DNA from: Microvirga lupini
GTDB taxonomy: Bacteria; Pseudomonadota; Alphaproteobacteria; Rhizobiales; Beijerinckiaceae
Length of the DNA: 61,325 bases
Assembly (NCBI GenBank): GCA_000517005.1
Contig: KI912045.1
Location: 263,279 to 324,603 of the forward strand
Direction: 5' to 3'
Below are positions 35,834 to 45,600 of the stretch, one piece after another. Position 1 is the first letter of the stretch. Each line of letters starts with the position of its first letter. The notes beneath the pieces are model-generated. The model was not told where the DNA came from, did not search any database, and was given only the letters and a program-made list of their open reading frames with translations. The position numbers and the translations under genes were made by a program.

Positions 35834-37419
35834 GCTTCGACCGCCCTGCCTTTCAGCGCGAAGAGCCCGCGCGGACGCCTTTGGATGAAAAGAATGATCG
35901 CAATGAGCAGAACGATCTTGCCGAGCACCGCGCCCGCATAGGGCTCGAGCAGCTTGTTGGCGACGCCGAGCGTCATGGCGCCCACGAGCGTGCCCCAGAG
36001 ATTGCCGACGCCGCCGAACACGACCACCATGAAGCTGTCGATGATGTAGCCTTGCCCGAGATTGGGGCTGACATTGTCGATCTGCGAGAGCGCCACGCCG
36101 GCGATCCCGGCGACACCCGATCCGAGGCCGAAGGCCAGCGCATCGATGCGGTTCGTCCGGATGCCCATGGAACCCGCCATCCGCCGGTTCTGCGTGACGG
36201 CACGGACATACAGGCCGAGCGACGTGTACCGCAGCACGAGAAGCAAGGCTGCGAAGACCGCAAAGGCGAAGACGACGATGGCGATGCGGTTATAGGTGAG
36301 GCTCAAGCCCCCGATCTCTAGAGCGCCGCTCATCCATGCCGGCGTGCCGACCTCACGGTTGGTGGGACCGAAGATCGTGCGCACCCCCTGCTGCAGGATG
36401 AGGGATATGCCCCAGGTGGCGAGAAGCGTCTCGAGCGGTCGTCCGTACAGGAAACGGATGACCGTGCGCTCGATGAGAATGCCGATCAGACCCGCCACGA
36501 GGAAGGCGAGCGGCAACGCGATGAACAGGGAGGCGCCGAAGAGACCGGGAGCATGGGTGCGGATGACCTCCTGCACCAGGAAGGTCGTATAGGCCCCGAT
36601 CATGACCATCTCGCCATGGGCCATGTTGATAACGCCCATGGTACCGAAGGTAATGGACAGGCCGATGGCTGCCAGCAGCAGGACGGAACCGAGGGAGATC
36701 CCGTACCAGACATTCTGCACGGCATTCCAGAGCGCCAACCGGGAGCGAATGCCCTCGGCTGCTTTGGCCGCAGCATCGGACACGTCCGTAGGCGTACCTG
36801 ATGGCAAAGAGGAGAGAAGGGCTAGGGCCTCCTGATCGCCACGGTCGTGCAAGGTCTCAACGGCAGACAGCTTCTCCGACGATGAAGCATCCGGTTTGTT
36901 CAGGAGAACCGCCGCACGGGCGCTCTCAAGTGCGCTCTTCACTTCAGCGTCACTCTCCTGTGCAATGGCTTTTTCAAAAGTCGGAAGAGCGGCCGCGTCA
37001 CGCGAGCGGAAAACCGCCCGGGCTGCCTCAAGGCGGGTCCCGGCATCCGAGCTAAGTAATGTCATACTTCCAAGTGCAGCTTCGATGGCACGGCGGACGC
37101 GGTTGTTCACACGGACTGGCTTGGCGCCAGCGGGAGGTTCGACCGCCTGCCCGGTTGCCAAATCCATGAACGTGCCCGCAACATCACGGATATAGACCTG
37201 TCCGTTAGCGACCATCAGCCGCCCGTCGCGCAGAGCCTCGACGAGGCTCAAGGACTGCTTATGCCCGCTGCCCGCCACAGCGCCGATAGCGGCCTCGGTC
37301 TCGGCATAGCTGTCGGCCGCGAACTTGGGCAGAGCGTCCTCATAAGGTCCTGCCATGGCGGTGGACGCCATGCCGATGAGCAGAACGAAGGCCTTCAGAA
37401 GGCCGCGCAAGCTGGTCAT
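35830..37419 (-). CDS. urtB: Urea ABC transporter permease UrtB with extra periplasmic N-terminal domain
   Basis: A permease of about 529 aa. A signal peptide (LLKAFVLLIGMASTAMAGP) and an extracytoplasmic domain of roughly 210 residues precede the LivH-like membrane part. The extra domain is rich in short helices with HEAT-like repeats (VRRAIEAALGSMTLLSSDAGTRLEAARAVFRSRDA, LSAVETLHDRGDQEALALL). The membrane part begins near YGISLGSVLLLAAIGLSITFGTMGVINMAHGEM. This long form is usual in proteobacterial urt loci; the role of the N-domain is not established. ATG 37419 is chosen from the signal peptide. Confidence 0.93.
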   Translation of the reverse strand: MTSLRGLLKAFVLLIGMASTAMAGPYEDALPKFAADSYAETEAAIGAVAGSGHKQSLSLVEALRDGRLMVANGQVYIRDVAGTFMDLATGQAVEPPAGAKPVRVNNRVRRAIEAALGSMTLLSSDAGTRLEAARAVFRSRDAAALPTFEKAIAQESDAEVKSALESARAAVLLNKPDASSSEKLSAVETLHDRGDQEALALLSSLPSGTPTDVSDAAAKAAEGIRSRLALWNAVQNVWYGISLGSVLLLAAIGLSITFGTMGVINMAHGEMVMIGAYTTFLVQEVIRTHAPGLFGASLFIALPLAFLVAGLIGILIERTVIRFLYGRPLETLLATWGISLILQQGVRTIFGPTNREVGTPAWMSGALEIGGLSLTYNRIAIVVFAFAVFAALLLVLRYTSLGLYVRAVTQNRRMAGSMGIRTNRIDALAFGLGSGVAGIAGVALSQIDNVSPNLGQGYIIDSFMVVVFGGVGNLWGTLVGAMTLGVANKLLEPYAGAVLGKIVLLIAIILFIQRRPRGLFALKGRAVEA

Positions 37420-37484
37420 GCCATCAACTTCGAACAGAGGATAAGGCGAGGACGGCCAGCAGGCCGCCCCCAAGGGTCAGGCGA

Positions 37485-38774
37485 TCAGGCGCCGCACTTC
37501 TTCGTGACAGTGTTGTAGTTGCCGCACTTGAGATCCTTCCAGTCGGCAATCAGGTCCTTCGAACCTTCCAGATACTTGGACCAGGCATCGCCCGGCACGA
37601 GCGCATCAGTCTGCGAGACGGTCTCAAACTGCCCGTCTTCCTTGATCTCGCCAATGAGAACCGGCTTCGTGATGTGGTGGTTCGGGAGCATCCTGGAGAC
37701 GCCGCCCGTCAGGTTCGGAACCTCGACGCCGACGATGGCATCGATCACCTTGTCCGGATCGGTGCTGCCGGCTTTCTCGACCGCCTTCACCCACATGTTG
37801 AAACCGATCACGTGAGCTTCCATCGGGTCGTTGGTGACGCGCTTCGGGTTCTTGGTGAAAGCCTTCCACTTCTCGATGAACGCCTTGTTGTCGGGCGTGT
37901 CGACAGACTGGAAGTAGTTCCAGGCGGCCAGGTGTCCGACGAGAGGCTTCGTGTCGATGCCGGCAAGTTCTTCCTCACCGACCGAGAAGGCGACGACCGG
38001 AATATCCGTCGCCTTCACGCCCTGGTTGGCGAGCTCCTTGTAGAACGGCACGTTGGCATCGCCGTTGATGGTGGAAACCACGGCGGTCTTCTTCCCGGCC
38101 GAACCGAACTTCTTGATATCGGCCACGATGGTCTGCCAATTGGAATGACCGAACGGTGTGTAGTTGATCATGATGTCCTCGGCCTTCACGCCCTTGGACT
38201 TCAAATAAGCTTCGAGAATCTTGTTGGTCGTGCGCGGATAGACGTAGTCGGTGCCGGCGAGGACCCAGCGCTCGACCTTCTCTTCCTTGGCGAGATAATC
38301 GACTGCCGGGATGGCCTGCTGGTTCGGCGCAGCACCCGTGTAAAATACGTTCCGCTCGCTCTCCTCGCCCTCATATTGCACCGGATAGAAGAGGATGCTG
38401 TTGAGTTCCTTGAACACCGGCAGCACGGATTTGCGGGACACCGATGTCCAGCATCCGAACACCGCCGAAACCTTGTTCTGGCTGATCAGTTCGCGCGCCT
38501 TCTCGGCAAAGAGAGGCCAGTTGGAAGCCGGATCGACCACGACGGCTTCGAGTTTCTTGCCGAGCAAACCGCCCTTCTTGTTCTGCTCCTCGATGAGCAT
38601 CAGCATGACATCCTTCAGCGTCGTCTCGCTGATCGCCATCGTGCCGGACAGAGAGTGCAGAACGCCGACCTTGATAGTCTCCTGCGCTTGTGCCGTTCCC
38701 ATCACGGCGCCGGAAACCAGCGCGGCAGAGGCCAGCGCCATCAGGTGTCTACGGGTCAAATTCAACATCGACAT
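37485..38774 (-). CDS. urtA: Urea ABC transporter substrate-binding protein UrtA
   Basis: A 429-aa periplasmic urea receptor. The signal peptide TRRHLMALASAALVSGAVMGTAQA has a twin-arginine look. The mature part has the UrtA pattern QETIKVGVLHSLSGTMAISE, AVFGCWTSVSRKSVLPVFKELNSILFYPVQYEGEE, NVFYTGAAPNQQAIPAVDYL and GTDYVYPRTTNKILEAYL. It is the first gene of a 13-gene urea import and urease series on one strand. The TATGTC start has GAGAGGA upstream. A sigma-54 promoter lies about 50 bp upstream. Confidence 0.96.
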   Translation of the reverse strand: MSMLNLTRRHLMALASAALVSGAVMGTAQAQETIKVGVLHSLSGTMAISETTLKDVMLMLIEEQNKKGGLLGKKLEAVVVDPASNWPLFAEKARELISQNKVSAVFGCWTSVSRKSVLPVFKELNSILFYPVQYEGEESERNVFYTGAAPNQQAIPAVDYLAKEEKVERWVLAGTDYVYPRTTNKILEAYLKSKGVKAEDIMINYTPFGHSNWQTIVADIKKFGSAGKKTAVVSTINGDANVPFYKELANQGVKATDIPVVAFSVGEEELAGIDTKPLVGHLAAWNYFQSVDTPDNKAFIEKWKAFTKNPKRVTNDPMEAHVIGFNMWVKAVEKAGSTDPDKVIDAIVGVEVPNLTGGVSRMLPNHHITKPVLIGEIKEDGQFETVSQTDALVPGDAWSKYLEGSKDLIADWKDLKCGNYNTVTKKCGA

Positions 38775-38822
38775 AGGTCCTCTCCCTTGGCTGCCCTGTT
38801 TCAGGTGCAGCGTCGGGAGTTA

Positions 38823-38838
38823 CGCAAGAAGCATGCCA
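38823..38838 (-). promoter_or_regulatory. Sigma-54 (-24/-12) promoter for urtA operon
   Basis: On the minus strand the sequence reads TGGCATGCTTCTTGCG. It has the required GG and GC with exactly 10 bases between and matches TGGCA-N6-TTGC. The predicted start of transcription is near 38812, giving a leader of about 38 nt before the urtA ATG. A nitrogen-regulated (NtrC/RpoN) promoter suits urea import and urease genes. Function is inferred from the match and position. Confidence 0.75.
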
Positions 38839-38998
38839 GTGCCGACCTCGCTCTTGCTGCCCAGAGCAACGGACATTCTCGACGAAGAGCGACAGGATTA
38901 CGGCCACAGTTCATTTGCCTCAAAAAGCAGCACAGGCTTAAGAATAAGGCTGCAACATTGTGACGATAAAGACTATCTTTCCACCTTTGTGAACGAAA

Positions 38999-39026
38999 AA
39001 TGGGCTGAACCTGCGTTCAGCCCATT
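38999..39026 (-). terminator. Rho-independent terminator after glgA1
   Basis: ATGGGCTGAAC at 39000-39010 pairs without mismatch with GTTCAGCCCAT at 39015-39025 around CTGC, extended by one A-T pair. Read on the minus strand, the stem is followed by a run of T (TTTTTCG). It lies 28 bp past the glgA1 stop and separates that gene from the urt promoter. Confidence 0.88.
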
Positions 39027-39053
39027 CTCTCAATCGTCGTAACGCAGGAAAAG

Positions 39054-40580
39054 TCACGCAAGTGCCGCCCGGCATGCCCGCTCGTAGACTTCCTGATATC
39101 GTGACGCGGATCGATCCCATCCGTGTGGCCGCAGCATCGCCGCCCGGCGCATGGCCGTGAGACGGGGACGTGACCGGAACGTATCGAGTCCCCTCTTGAT
39201 CGCATCCTTGAATCGGTTGAGCGAAGGTTCGCCGAACAGGAAACCGTTGACGCCGTCCTCGATGGTGTCGGCGAGGCCGCCCGTTCTATGCGCAATCGGC
39301 AGCGACCCGAATCTTTGTGCATACATCTGGCTCAGGCCGCAAGGCTCGAAGCGCGAAGGCATGAGCAGGAAATCACTGCCCGCATACATGCGTCGTGCGG
39401 CCCCCTCGTCATAGCCGATCTTCACGCCGACGGACCCAGGATGCCGGTTTGCAAGCGCCTGCAACTCGGCCTCGAAGCGGGGCGCGCCCTGGCCGATGAC
39501 GGCGATCTGCCCGCCCTGCGAGACGATGGTTTCCGCCGCCGAGATGGCAAGGTCGACGCCCTTCTGATGGACGAGACGGGACACAACGGCGAAAAGAGGC
39601 CCGTTCGACAGCGCCAATCCGAAATTCTTGCGCACGTTACTGGCGTTGGCGCGCTTGCCGCGGCAATTCTCGGCCGAAAATGGGCTCACAAGATAAGGAT
39701 CCCTGCTCGGATCCCAGCTTTCGTCGATACCGTTGATGATGCCATCCAACCGCCCTTGCTCCGCGCAGGTCCGAAGCAACCCGTCGAGACCGCAGCCGAA
39801 TTCCGGCCGGGTGATCTCACGGGCATAGGTGGAGCTGACTGTCGTGATGTGGGACGAGTAATAGATGCCTGCCTTCAGGAAGGAGAGCTTGCCATAGAAC
39901 TCGACGCCGTTGATCTGGAAGGCGGCATCGGGAATTCCGAGATAGGACAGGCGGTTACGATTGAAGATCCCCTGATAGGCCAGGTTGTGAATGGTCAGGA
40001 TCGTCGGGATGTGCTGTCCGCGCCAGGCGAGATAAGCCGATGCGAGTCCGGACGGCCAATCATTGAGGTGAAGGAGATCGGCGCGCCACAACTGATCGCC
40101 GTTGCCGCAGGCGATGTCGGCTGCGGAAAGACCGAGACGTGCGAAGCGAATGTCGTTGTCGCTCCAATCCACGCCGTAGCTGTCGACATAAGGCGAGCCT
40201 TCGCGGTCATAGAGTTCAGGGCAGAGCAGAACGTAAACCGTCAAGCCGTCCTGGGTCGTGCCACGTCCCAGGCCGCAGGCGGGAATCCCGAACGATGCCG
40301 GCAGGCGCGCGATTTCCTCCACCGGCCCGATCTGCGACAGAACCTGGCGGTAGCCCGGGATCAGAATGCGCACGTCATAATGGTGACGGAGCGCTCGAGG
40401 AAGCGCCGCGGACACTTCACCAAGGCCCCCAGCCTTGATGAAGTCGGCGATCTCGGAGGTGACGAAAAGGATGGACTGACGTCGTTTCACGGAAATCGAC
40501 GCCTGGACACCGCCCTGCAATTCGGCATGCGCCACCGTCGGGAAAGCCGCATGGGCTTCCAGTTGAAATGATTCCAGCAT
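39054..40580 (-). CDS. glgA: Glycogen synthase GlgA, copy 1
   Basis: A 508-aa ADP-glucose-dependent glycogen synthase (GT5). The N-terminal substrate motif reads KAGGL at residues 49-53 instead of the common KTGGL, followed by GEVSAALP. The C-terminal half has [36 protein letters not shown] with the expected catalytic Glu. About 30 residues precede the domain. It is clearly different from the second glgA at 52406-53854, so the two are not a recent tandem copy. It is divergent from treZ and ends at a strong terminator. The two synthases may serve different primers or conditions; this is inference. Confidence 0.92.
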   Translation of the reverse strand: MLESFQLEAHAAFPTVAHAELQGGVQASISVKRRQSILFVTSEIADFIKAGGLGEVSAALPRALRHHYDVRILIPGYRQVLSQIGPVEEIARLPASFGIPACGLGRGTTQDGLTVYVLLCPELYDREGSPYVDSYGVDWSDNDIRFARLGLSAADIACGNGDQLWRADLLHLNDWPSGLASAYLAWRGQHIPTILTIHNLAYQGIFNRNRLSYLGIPDAAFQINGVEFYGKLSFLKAGIYYSSHITTVSSTYAREITRPEFGCGLDGLLRTCAEQGRLDGIINGIDESWDPSRDPYLVSPFSAENCRGKRANASNVRKNFGLALSNGPLFAVVSRLVHQKGVDLAISAAETIVSQGGQIAVIGQGAPRFEAELQALANRHPGSVGVKIGYDEGAARRMYAGSDFLLMPSRFEPCGLSQMYAQRFGSLPIAHRTGGLADTIEDGVNGFLFGEPSLNRFKDAIKRGLDTFRSRPRLTAMRRAAMLRPHGWDRSASRYQEVYERACRAALA

Positions 40581-40836
40581 GTTCGCTCAGCTGGCGCGAT
40601 CCCCAGCGACCCCCGCGCCATAGGCAGTCGCGCTGTCTAACTCACTCCCCCTTGAGAAGGTTCCGCAAGAATTTCAGAGAATTTCTGACTAACGCAGACA
40701 GCGAGACCGGCCATTCCGGATCTGCATGGCTATCGTTGCATGAATCCGAGCTTGGCTGTTTTTTTGATCTGATCTGGAACATTGCCTTAACATGCCCGTT
40801 CGCAAGTGCTTTCCTTGAACAGCTTCCGGGGATCCG

Positions 40837-42657
40837 ATGCGGCGCGTTCACTCCATGCCCTTTGGGGCTGAGATAACCTCCGATGGTGTTCGCTTTGCCT
40901 TGTGGGCGCCGACGGCGCGCGAGGTGAGCCTTGTGCTCGATGGCACTGAACGTCCGCTGGCGGCTGATCGCGAGGGATGGTATCGCCATGTCTCACGGGA
41001 GGCGCGACCTGGAAGTCGCTACGGCTACAGGATCGATGGCAACCTCGTCGTGCCCGATCCGGCATCCCGCTTCCAGCCGGACGACGTTCACGGTCTCAGC
41101 CTTTTCGTCGATCCGCGATCCTACGAATGGTTGGATACCGCCTGGATGGGCCGGCTATGGGAGGACACCGTCCTTTACGAAGTTCATGTCGGCACGGCCA
41201 CGCCGGAAGGCACCTATGCGGGCCTGATGAGCAGGCTCGATAGTTTGCGCGACCTTGGCGTGACCGCCATCGAACTCATGCCGATCGGCGAGTTCCCGGG
41301 CCGACGCAACTGGGGCTATGACGGCGTCCTGCCCTATGCTCCGGACGCAGCCTATGGCAGCCCGGAGGATCTCAAGCGTCTCGTCGAGCGGGCGCACGAG
41401 CTTGGCCTTATGGTGTTTCTCGACGTGGTCTACAACCACTTCGGACCATCCGGAAACTATCTCCATGCCTATGCCAAGACGTTCTTCACCGAACGCCATC
41501 CGACACCGTGGGGAGCCGGGATCAATGTGGATGGCGAAGGCAGCCGCACGGTGCGCGACTTCTTCTTCCACAACGCGCTCTACTGGCTGGAGGAGTATCA
41601 CATCGACGGACTGCGCTTCGATGCGGTCCATGCCATCACTGATGATGGCAAGCCCCACTTCATCGAGGAGCTGGCGAACCGCATCCGGCACGCAATCCCT
41701 GATCGCCATATCCATCTCGTACTGGAGAACGAGGCGAACCAGGCACGCTGGCTTCATCGTGACGAGAACCGGAAGCCGAAGCTTCATACGGCGCAATGGG
41801 CTGACGACATCCACAATTCCTGGCACGTTCTTCTGACCGGCGAGAACGAAGGATATTACGAAGATTATGCCGACAAGCCGCTCCAGCACCTCGCGCGGGC
41901 GCTGGCGGAAGGCTTCGCCTATCAGGGCGATCCTTCGCCACATAAGGATGGCGTCATCCGCGGCGAACCGTCAGGCCATCTGCCGCCATCGGCTTTCGTG
42001 GCCTTCCTTCAGAACCACGATCAGGTCGGCAATCGTGCCTTCGGCGAGCGCCTGTCGCATCTGATCCCTCCGGAGCGGCTCGCTCTCGCCCACGCGATCT
42101 TTCTTCTCTCGCCGCAGATCCCGCTGCTGTTCATGGGCGAGGAATGGGCGGCCTCAACGCCGTTTCAATTCTTCGTCGATTTCGAGAGCGATCCTGACCT
42201 GGCGAAAGCCGTTCGGGATGGACGCCGCGGGGAGTTCAAGCGCTTCAAGGCCTTCACGGATCCGGAGATGTCCCAGAAGATTCCCGATCCCACAGACCGA
42301 AAAACCTTCGAGCGATCCAGGATCGACTGGACGGAAGCCGATCGGTCGCCGCATCGGGAGGCTCTGTCACGGACCCGTCATCTGCTCGATTTGAGGCGAA
42401 CGGAAATCGTTCCGCTGCTCAAGAGCGAATATCGCGGCTCACACTATGCAATCTCGCCCGAGAAAGTGCTGGATGTGGCCTGGAACTTCTCCAAAGGCAC
42501 TCTCAGTCTCACGGCGAATTTCGGTGACAGCACCATAGGCAAGCACGCCAATGCCGACGTTCGGGTGCTCTGGTCCAGTCCAGGCGTCGATGTGTCGGAA
42601 GAAGACCACCAGCTTCCACCATGGAGCGCGATCGTCAGGAAAGGAATATCGGCATGA
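40837..42657 (+). CDS. treZ: Malto-oligosyltrehalose trehalohydrolase TreZ
   Basis: A 606-aa GH13 enzyme that cuts maltooligosyl-trehalose to release trehalose. An N-terminal CBM48-like domain (GAEITSDGVRFALWAPTAREVSLVLDG) precedes the barrel. Motifs are DVVYNHFGPSGNYL, DGLRFDAVHAI with Asp262, LENEANQARW with Glu297/Glu299 and FLQNHDQVGNRAFGERL. The FGPSGNYL and HDQVGNRA runs mark TreZ. It starts within a 256-bp divergent gap from glgA1. Its stop overlaps the ATG of the MalQ-TreY gene, fitting stepwise action on the TreY product. Confidence 0.94.
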   Translation: MRRVHSMPFGAEITSDGVRFALWAPTAREVSLVLDGTERPLAADREGWYRHVSREARPGSRYGYRIDGNLVVPDPASRFQPDDVHGLSLFVDPRSYEWLDTAWMGRLWEDTVLYEVHVGTATPEGTYAGLMSRLDSLRDLGVTAIELMPIGEFPGRRNWGYDGVLPYAPDAAYGSPEDLKRLVERAHELGLMVFLDVVYNHFGPSGNYLHAYAKTFFTERHPTPWGAGINVDGEGSRTVRDFFFHNALYWLEEYHIDGLRFDAVHAITDDGKPHFIEELANRIRHAIPDRHIHLVLENEANQARWLHRDENRKPKLHTAQWADDIHNSWHVLLTGENEGYYEDYADKPLQHLARALAEGFAYQGDPSPHKDGVIRGEPSGHLPPSAFVAFLQNHDQVGNRAFGERLSHLIPPERLALAHAIFLLSPQIPLLFMGEEWAASTPFQFFVDFESDPDLAKAVRDGRRGEFKRFKAFTDPEMSQKIPDPTDRKTFERSRIDWTEADRSPHREALSRTRHLLDLRRTEIVPLLKSEYRGSHYAISPEKVLDVAWNFSKGTLSLTANFGDSTIGKHANADVRVLWSSPGVDVSEEDHQLPPWSAIVRKGISA

Positions 42658-45600
42658 GCACGCTGGACGCTCTGTTGGAGCGCATGGCCGCCCTTATCGG
42701 TATTTCCTCTGACTACACCGACGCGTTCGGCAAGAGCGTTCAGACCAGCCCGGCCACCCGGCAAGCGCTGCTTGCTGGCCTTGGGCTCGACATCTCGTCC
42801 GAGTCCGGCGCGCAGGAGAGCCTCGCCCGTCTGGAGCGTTTGAAAAACGGTCCGCTCCCGGCCGTCATCACGGTCGTTGCGGAACAGCCTGCGACGATTG
42901 AATTCCGCGCCTCTCCTGTTCAGCCGGCATGGATCCTGATCGAAGAGGATGGCACCGTGCATGAGGGGCGGCTCGCCAAGGGCGAAGTCGCCCTGAACCT
43001 TCCCGCCCTGCCGATGGGCTATCACCGGCTCCGGCTCGGCGACAGGGAGACGACCATCATCGCCGCTCCACTCCGATGCTGGGAGCCTGAGGCTCTCCAA
43101 GGAGAAACAAAGCTCTGGGGTGCGACGGCGCAGATCTACTCGCTACGCTCGGAACATGATTTCGGCATCGGCGGCTATTCCGATGTGGGGCTCTTCGCCG
43201 AAGACATCAGTCGCCTCGGCGGGGCGTTCCTCGGCCTCAGCCCCGTTCACGCGCTCTTCGCATCGGATCGCTCCAAGATATCCCCCTATTCCCCGTCCTC
43301 ACGCCTGTTCCTCGAGAGCATCTATATCGACCCAGCAGTCGTGGAAGGTTTTGCTGAGAGCGGTGCGCAGAGGCTGCTCCAAGATTCGAAAATGCAGGCG
43401 CACCTCGCTCGCCTCCGAAGCGCGCAGCTCATCGATTATGCCGAAGTCTGGGCATTCAAGCGCCCGCTTCTCTATCTCCTGTGGATGCATTTCCAAAAAT
43501 CAGGCACCCACACCGCCTTCGAGGCGTTCCGTCGTGCAGGCGGCGAAGCCCTGGAGGCGCACGCCACCTTCGAGGCGCTCTCCGAGCATTTCCGGGAGCA
43601 GGGCCGGCCCTGGATCGGTGCATGGCCGGAGGAGTATCGCTCGGTCCATTCCGTGGCGGTCAGGCGGTTTCGCTTGGATCATGCGAAACGCGTGGCCTTC
43701 CATGCCTGGCTGCAATGGCTGGCCGACATTCAACTGGATAAAGCTGCCAAGCAGGCCCAAACTGCAGGCCTCCCCATCGGTCTCTACCGGGATCTCGCCG
43801 TGGGCGCCGATGGCGGCGGCTCGGAGATCTGGGCAGCGCCGGAGCGCTATGCCTCGACATTGTCCATCGGAGCGCCTCCGGATCCGCTGGGTCCGCTGGG
43901 TCAGGACTGGGGATTGCCGCCCTTCAACCCACTCACCCTGGAGGAGCAGGGCCTTGCCGCTTTCCGCGATCTCGTCTCGGCCAATATGCGCCACGCCGGC
44001 GCCATCCGGATCGACCACGCATTCCAGCTGCAACGCCTGTTTCTCATTCCCTCGGGCGCTCCCGCCTCCCAGGGCGCCTATGTCGATTACCCGTTCGAAG
44101 CCATGCTCGAAGTGCTGCGCGTGGAGAGCCACCGCGCCCAGTGCCTCGTGATCGCGGAGGATCTCGGCACGGCCCCGGAAGGCTTCTCCGATGCCATCAT
44201 GAAATCGGGCGTCCTCAGCTACCGGGTGCTGCCCTTCGAGAGGGAAGGATCGGCCTTCAAGACGCCGCAGCAATATCCCCGTCCGGCCCTTGCCGTTCTC
44301 ACCACCCATGACCTGCCGACCTTCACCGGCTGGTGGCGCGGTCTCGACATCGACCTGCGCCAGACGCTCGGCATCTTCGATCCAGCGAAAGCGGCCGATG
44401 AACGCGTGGCGCGAGCCGCCGACAAACAGCGCCTGACATATGCACTGACTGAAGAAGGTCTCCTCCCCTCGTGGCACATTCCAGAGAAGCCGCCGCTCGA
44501 AGAAACAGTGCGTTATCTCGCCCGCACATCATCGGTGCTCACGGCTCTGCAGATCGAGGATGCTTCGGGCGAACTGAACCAGCCCAACATGCCGGGCCCG
44601 GATGTGGGGCACCCCAACTGGCGTCGGCGCCTGTCGAACACGCTTGAAACCATCACCTCGCCGGGAAGCCTGATGGCCAGGCTCGCCGTCGCTCTCGCCG
44701 AGGAAGGACGAGACGTCCGCTCCCGTCGAAATACCCTCGCCGCGCTCCCGCCGCGAGCCACCTACCGCCTGCAATTTCACAAGGGCTTCACCTTCGACGA
44801 CGCGGTGAAGATCGTGCCCTATCTGGCGAGACTCGGCATCAGCCATGTCTATTCCTCGCCGATTCAGACCGCAGCCCCAGGCTCCGCCCATGGCTATGAC
44901 ATCGTCGACCATTCGACCATCAATCCAGAACTCGGCGGAGAGGACGGCTTCCGCCGCCTATCCGAGACGCTGCAGGAGCACGGCCTAAAACTTCTGCTCG
45001 ACATCGTGCCGAACCATATGGGCGTGGGCGGGAAGGATAACGGCTGGTGGCTCTCGGTGCTGGAATGGGGCCGACTCTCGCCCGTCGCCAACGCTTTCGA
45101 CATCGATTGGGAGCGGCCCGGCGCCGACGGCAAGCTGATCGTCCCATCCTTAAGCGGGCTCTACGGGGAGGTCCTGGAGAAAGGCGAACTTCAATTGAAA
45201 TTCGATCCGGCGGAGGGCTCCTTCAGCGTCTGGCACTGGGAACATCGCTTCCCGATCTGCCCGACGACCTATCCGCTCGTGCTCGATCACGCGCTGGCCG
45301 CCATGAGCGATCAGGCGGAGGCCCGCGGTTTGCGGCTCCTCACCGAGCGGCTGCGGACGTTGACAGATCGAACCCCTCCGAAAGACCGTGCCGCCCTGCC
45401 GGAAGAGGCCGAAAGGATAAAGCGCGACCTCGCTCAAGTGGTCACAGCCTCACTGGCACTGAGGAAGGTTATCGACAGCGCCATTGGCATCATTAACGGC
45501 GTTTCAGGCCATCCCGAGAGCTTCAACACCCTGCACCGCCTCCTGGAGGCACAGGCCTACCGCCTCGCCTACTGGCGGGTGGCATCGAGCGACATCAACT

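Larger units (their letters stand above)
38775..39053. other. Interval between glgA1 and urtA
   Basis: About 280 bp with no gene. From right to left it holds the glgA1 terminator, an undefined AT-rich part, an inverted repeat TTGCT-N6-AGCAA at 38854-38869 and the sigma-54 element. The inverted repeat lies about 15 bp upstream of the -24 element, closer than an NtrC enhancer usually sits, and does not match the NtrC consensus well. I leave its role open. Confidence 0.5.

Noticed and set aside
37420-37484. Weak CGGCC-N4-GGCCG stem between urtA and urtB as terminator
   Set aside because: Only a 5-bp stem without a T-run; too short to call.
38854-38869. TTGCT-N6-AGCAA as an NtrC site
   Set aside because: It does not fit the NtrC consensus and lies too near the -24 element; kept only as an inverted repeat.
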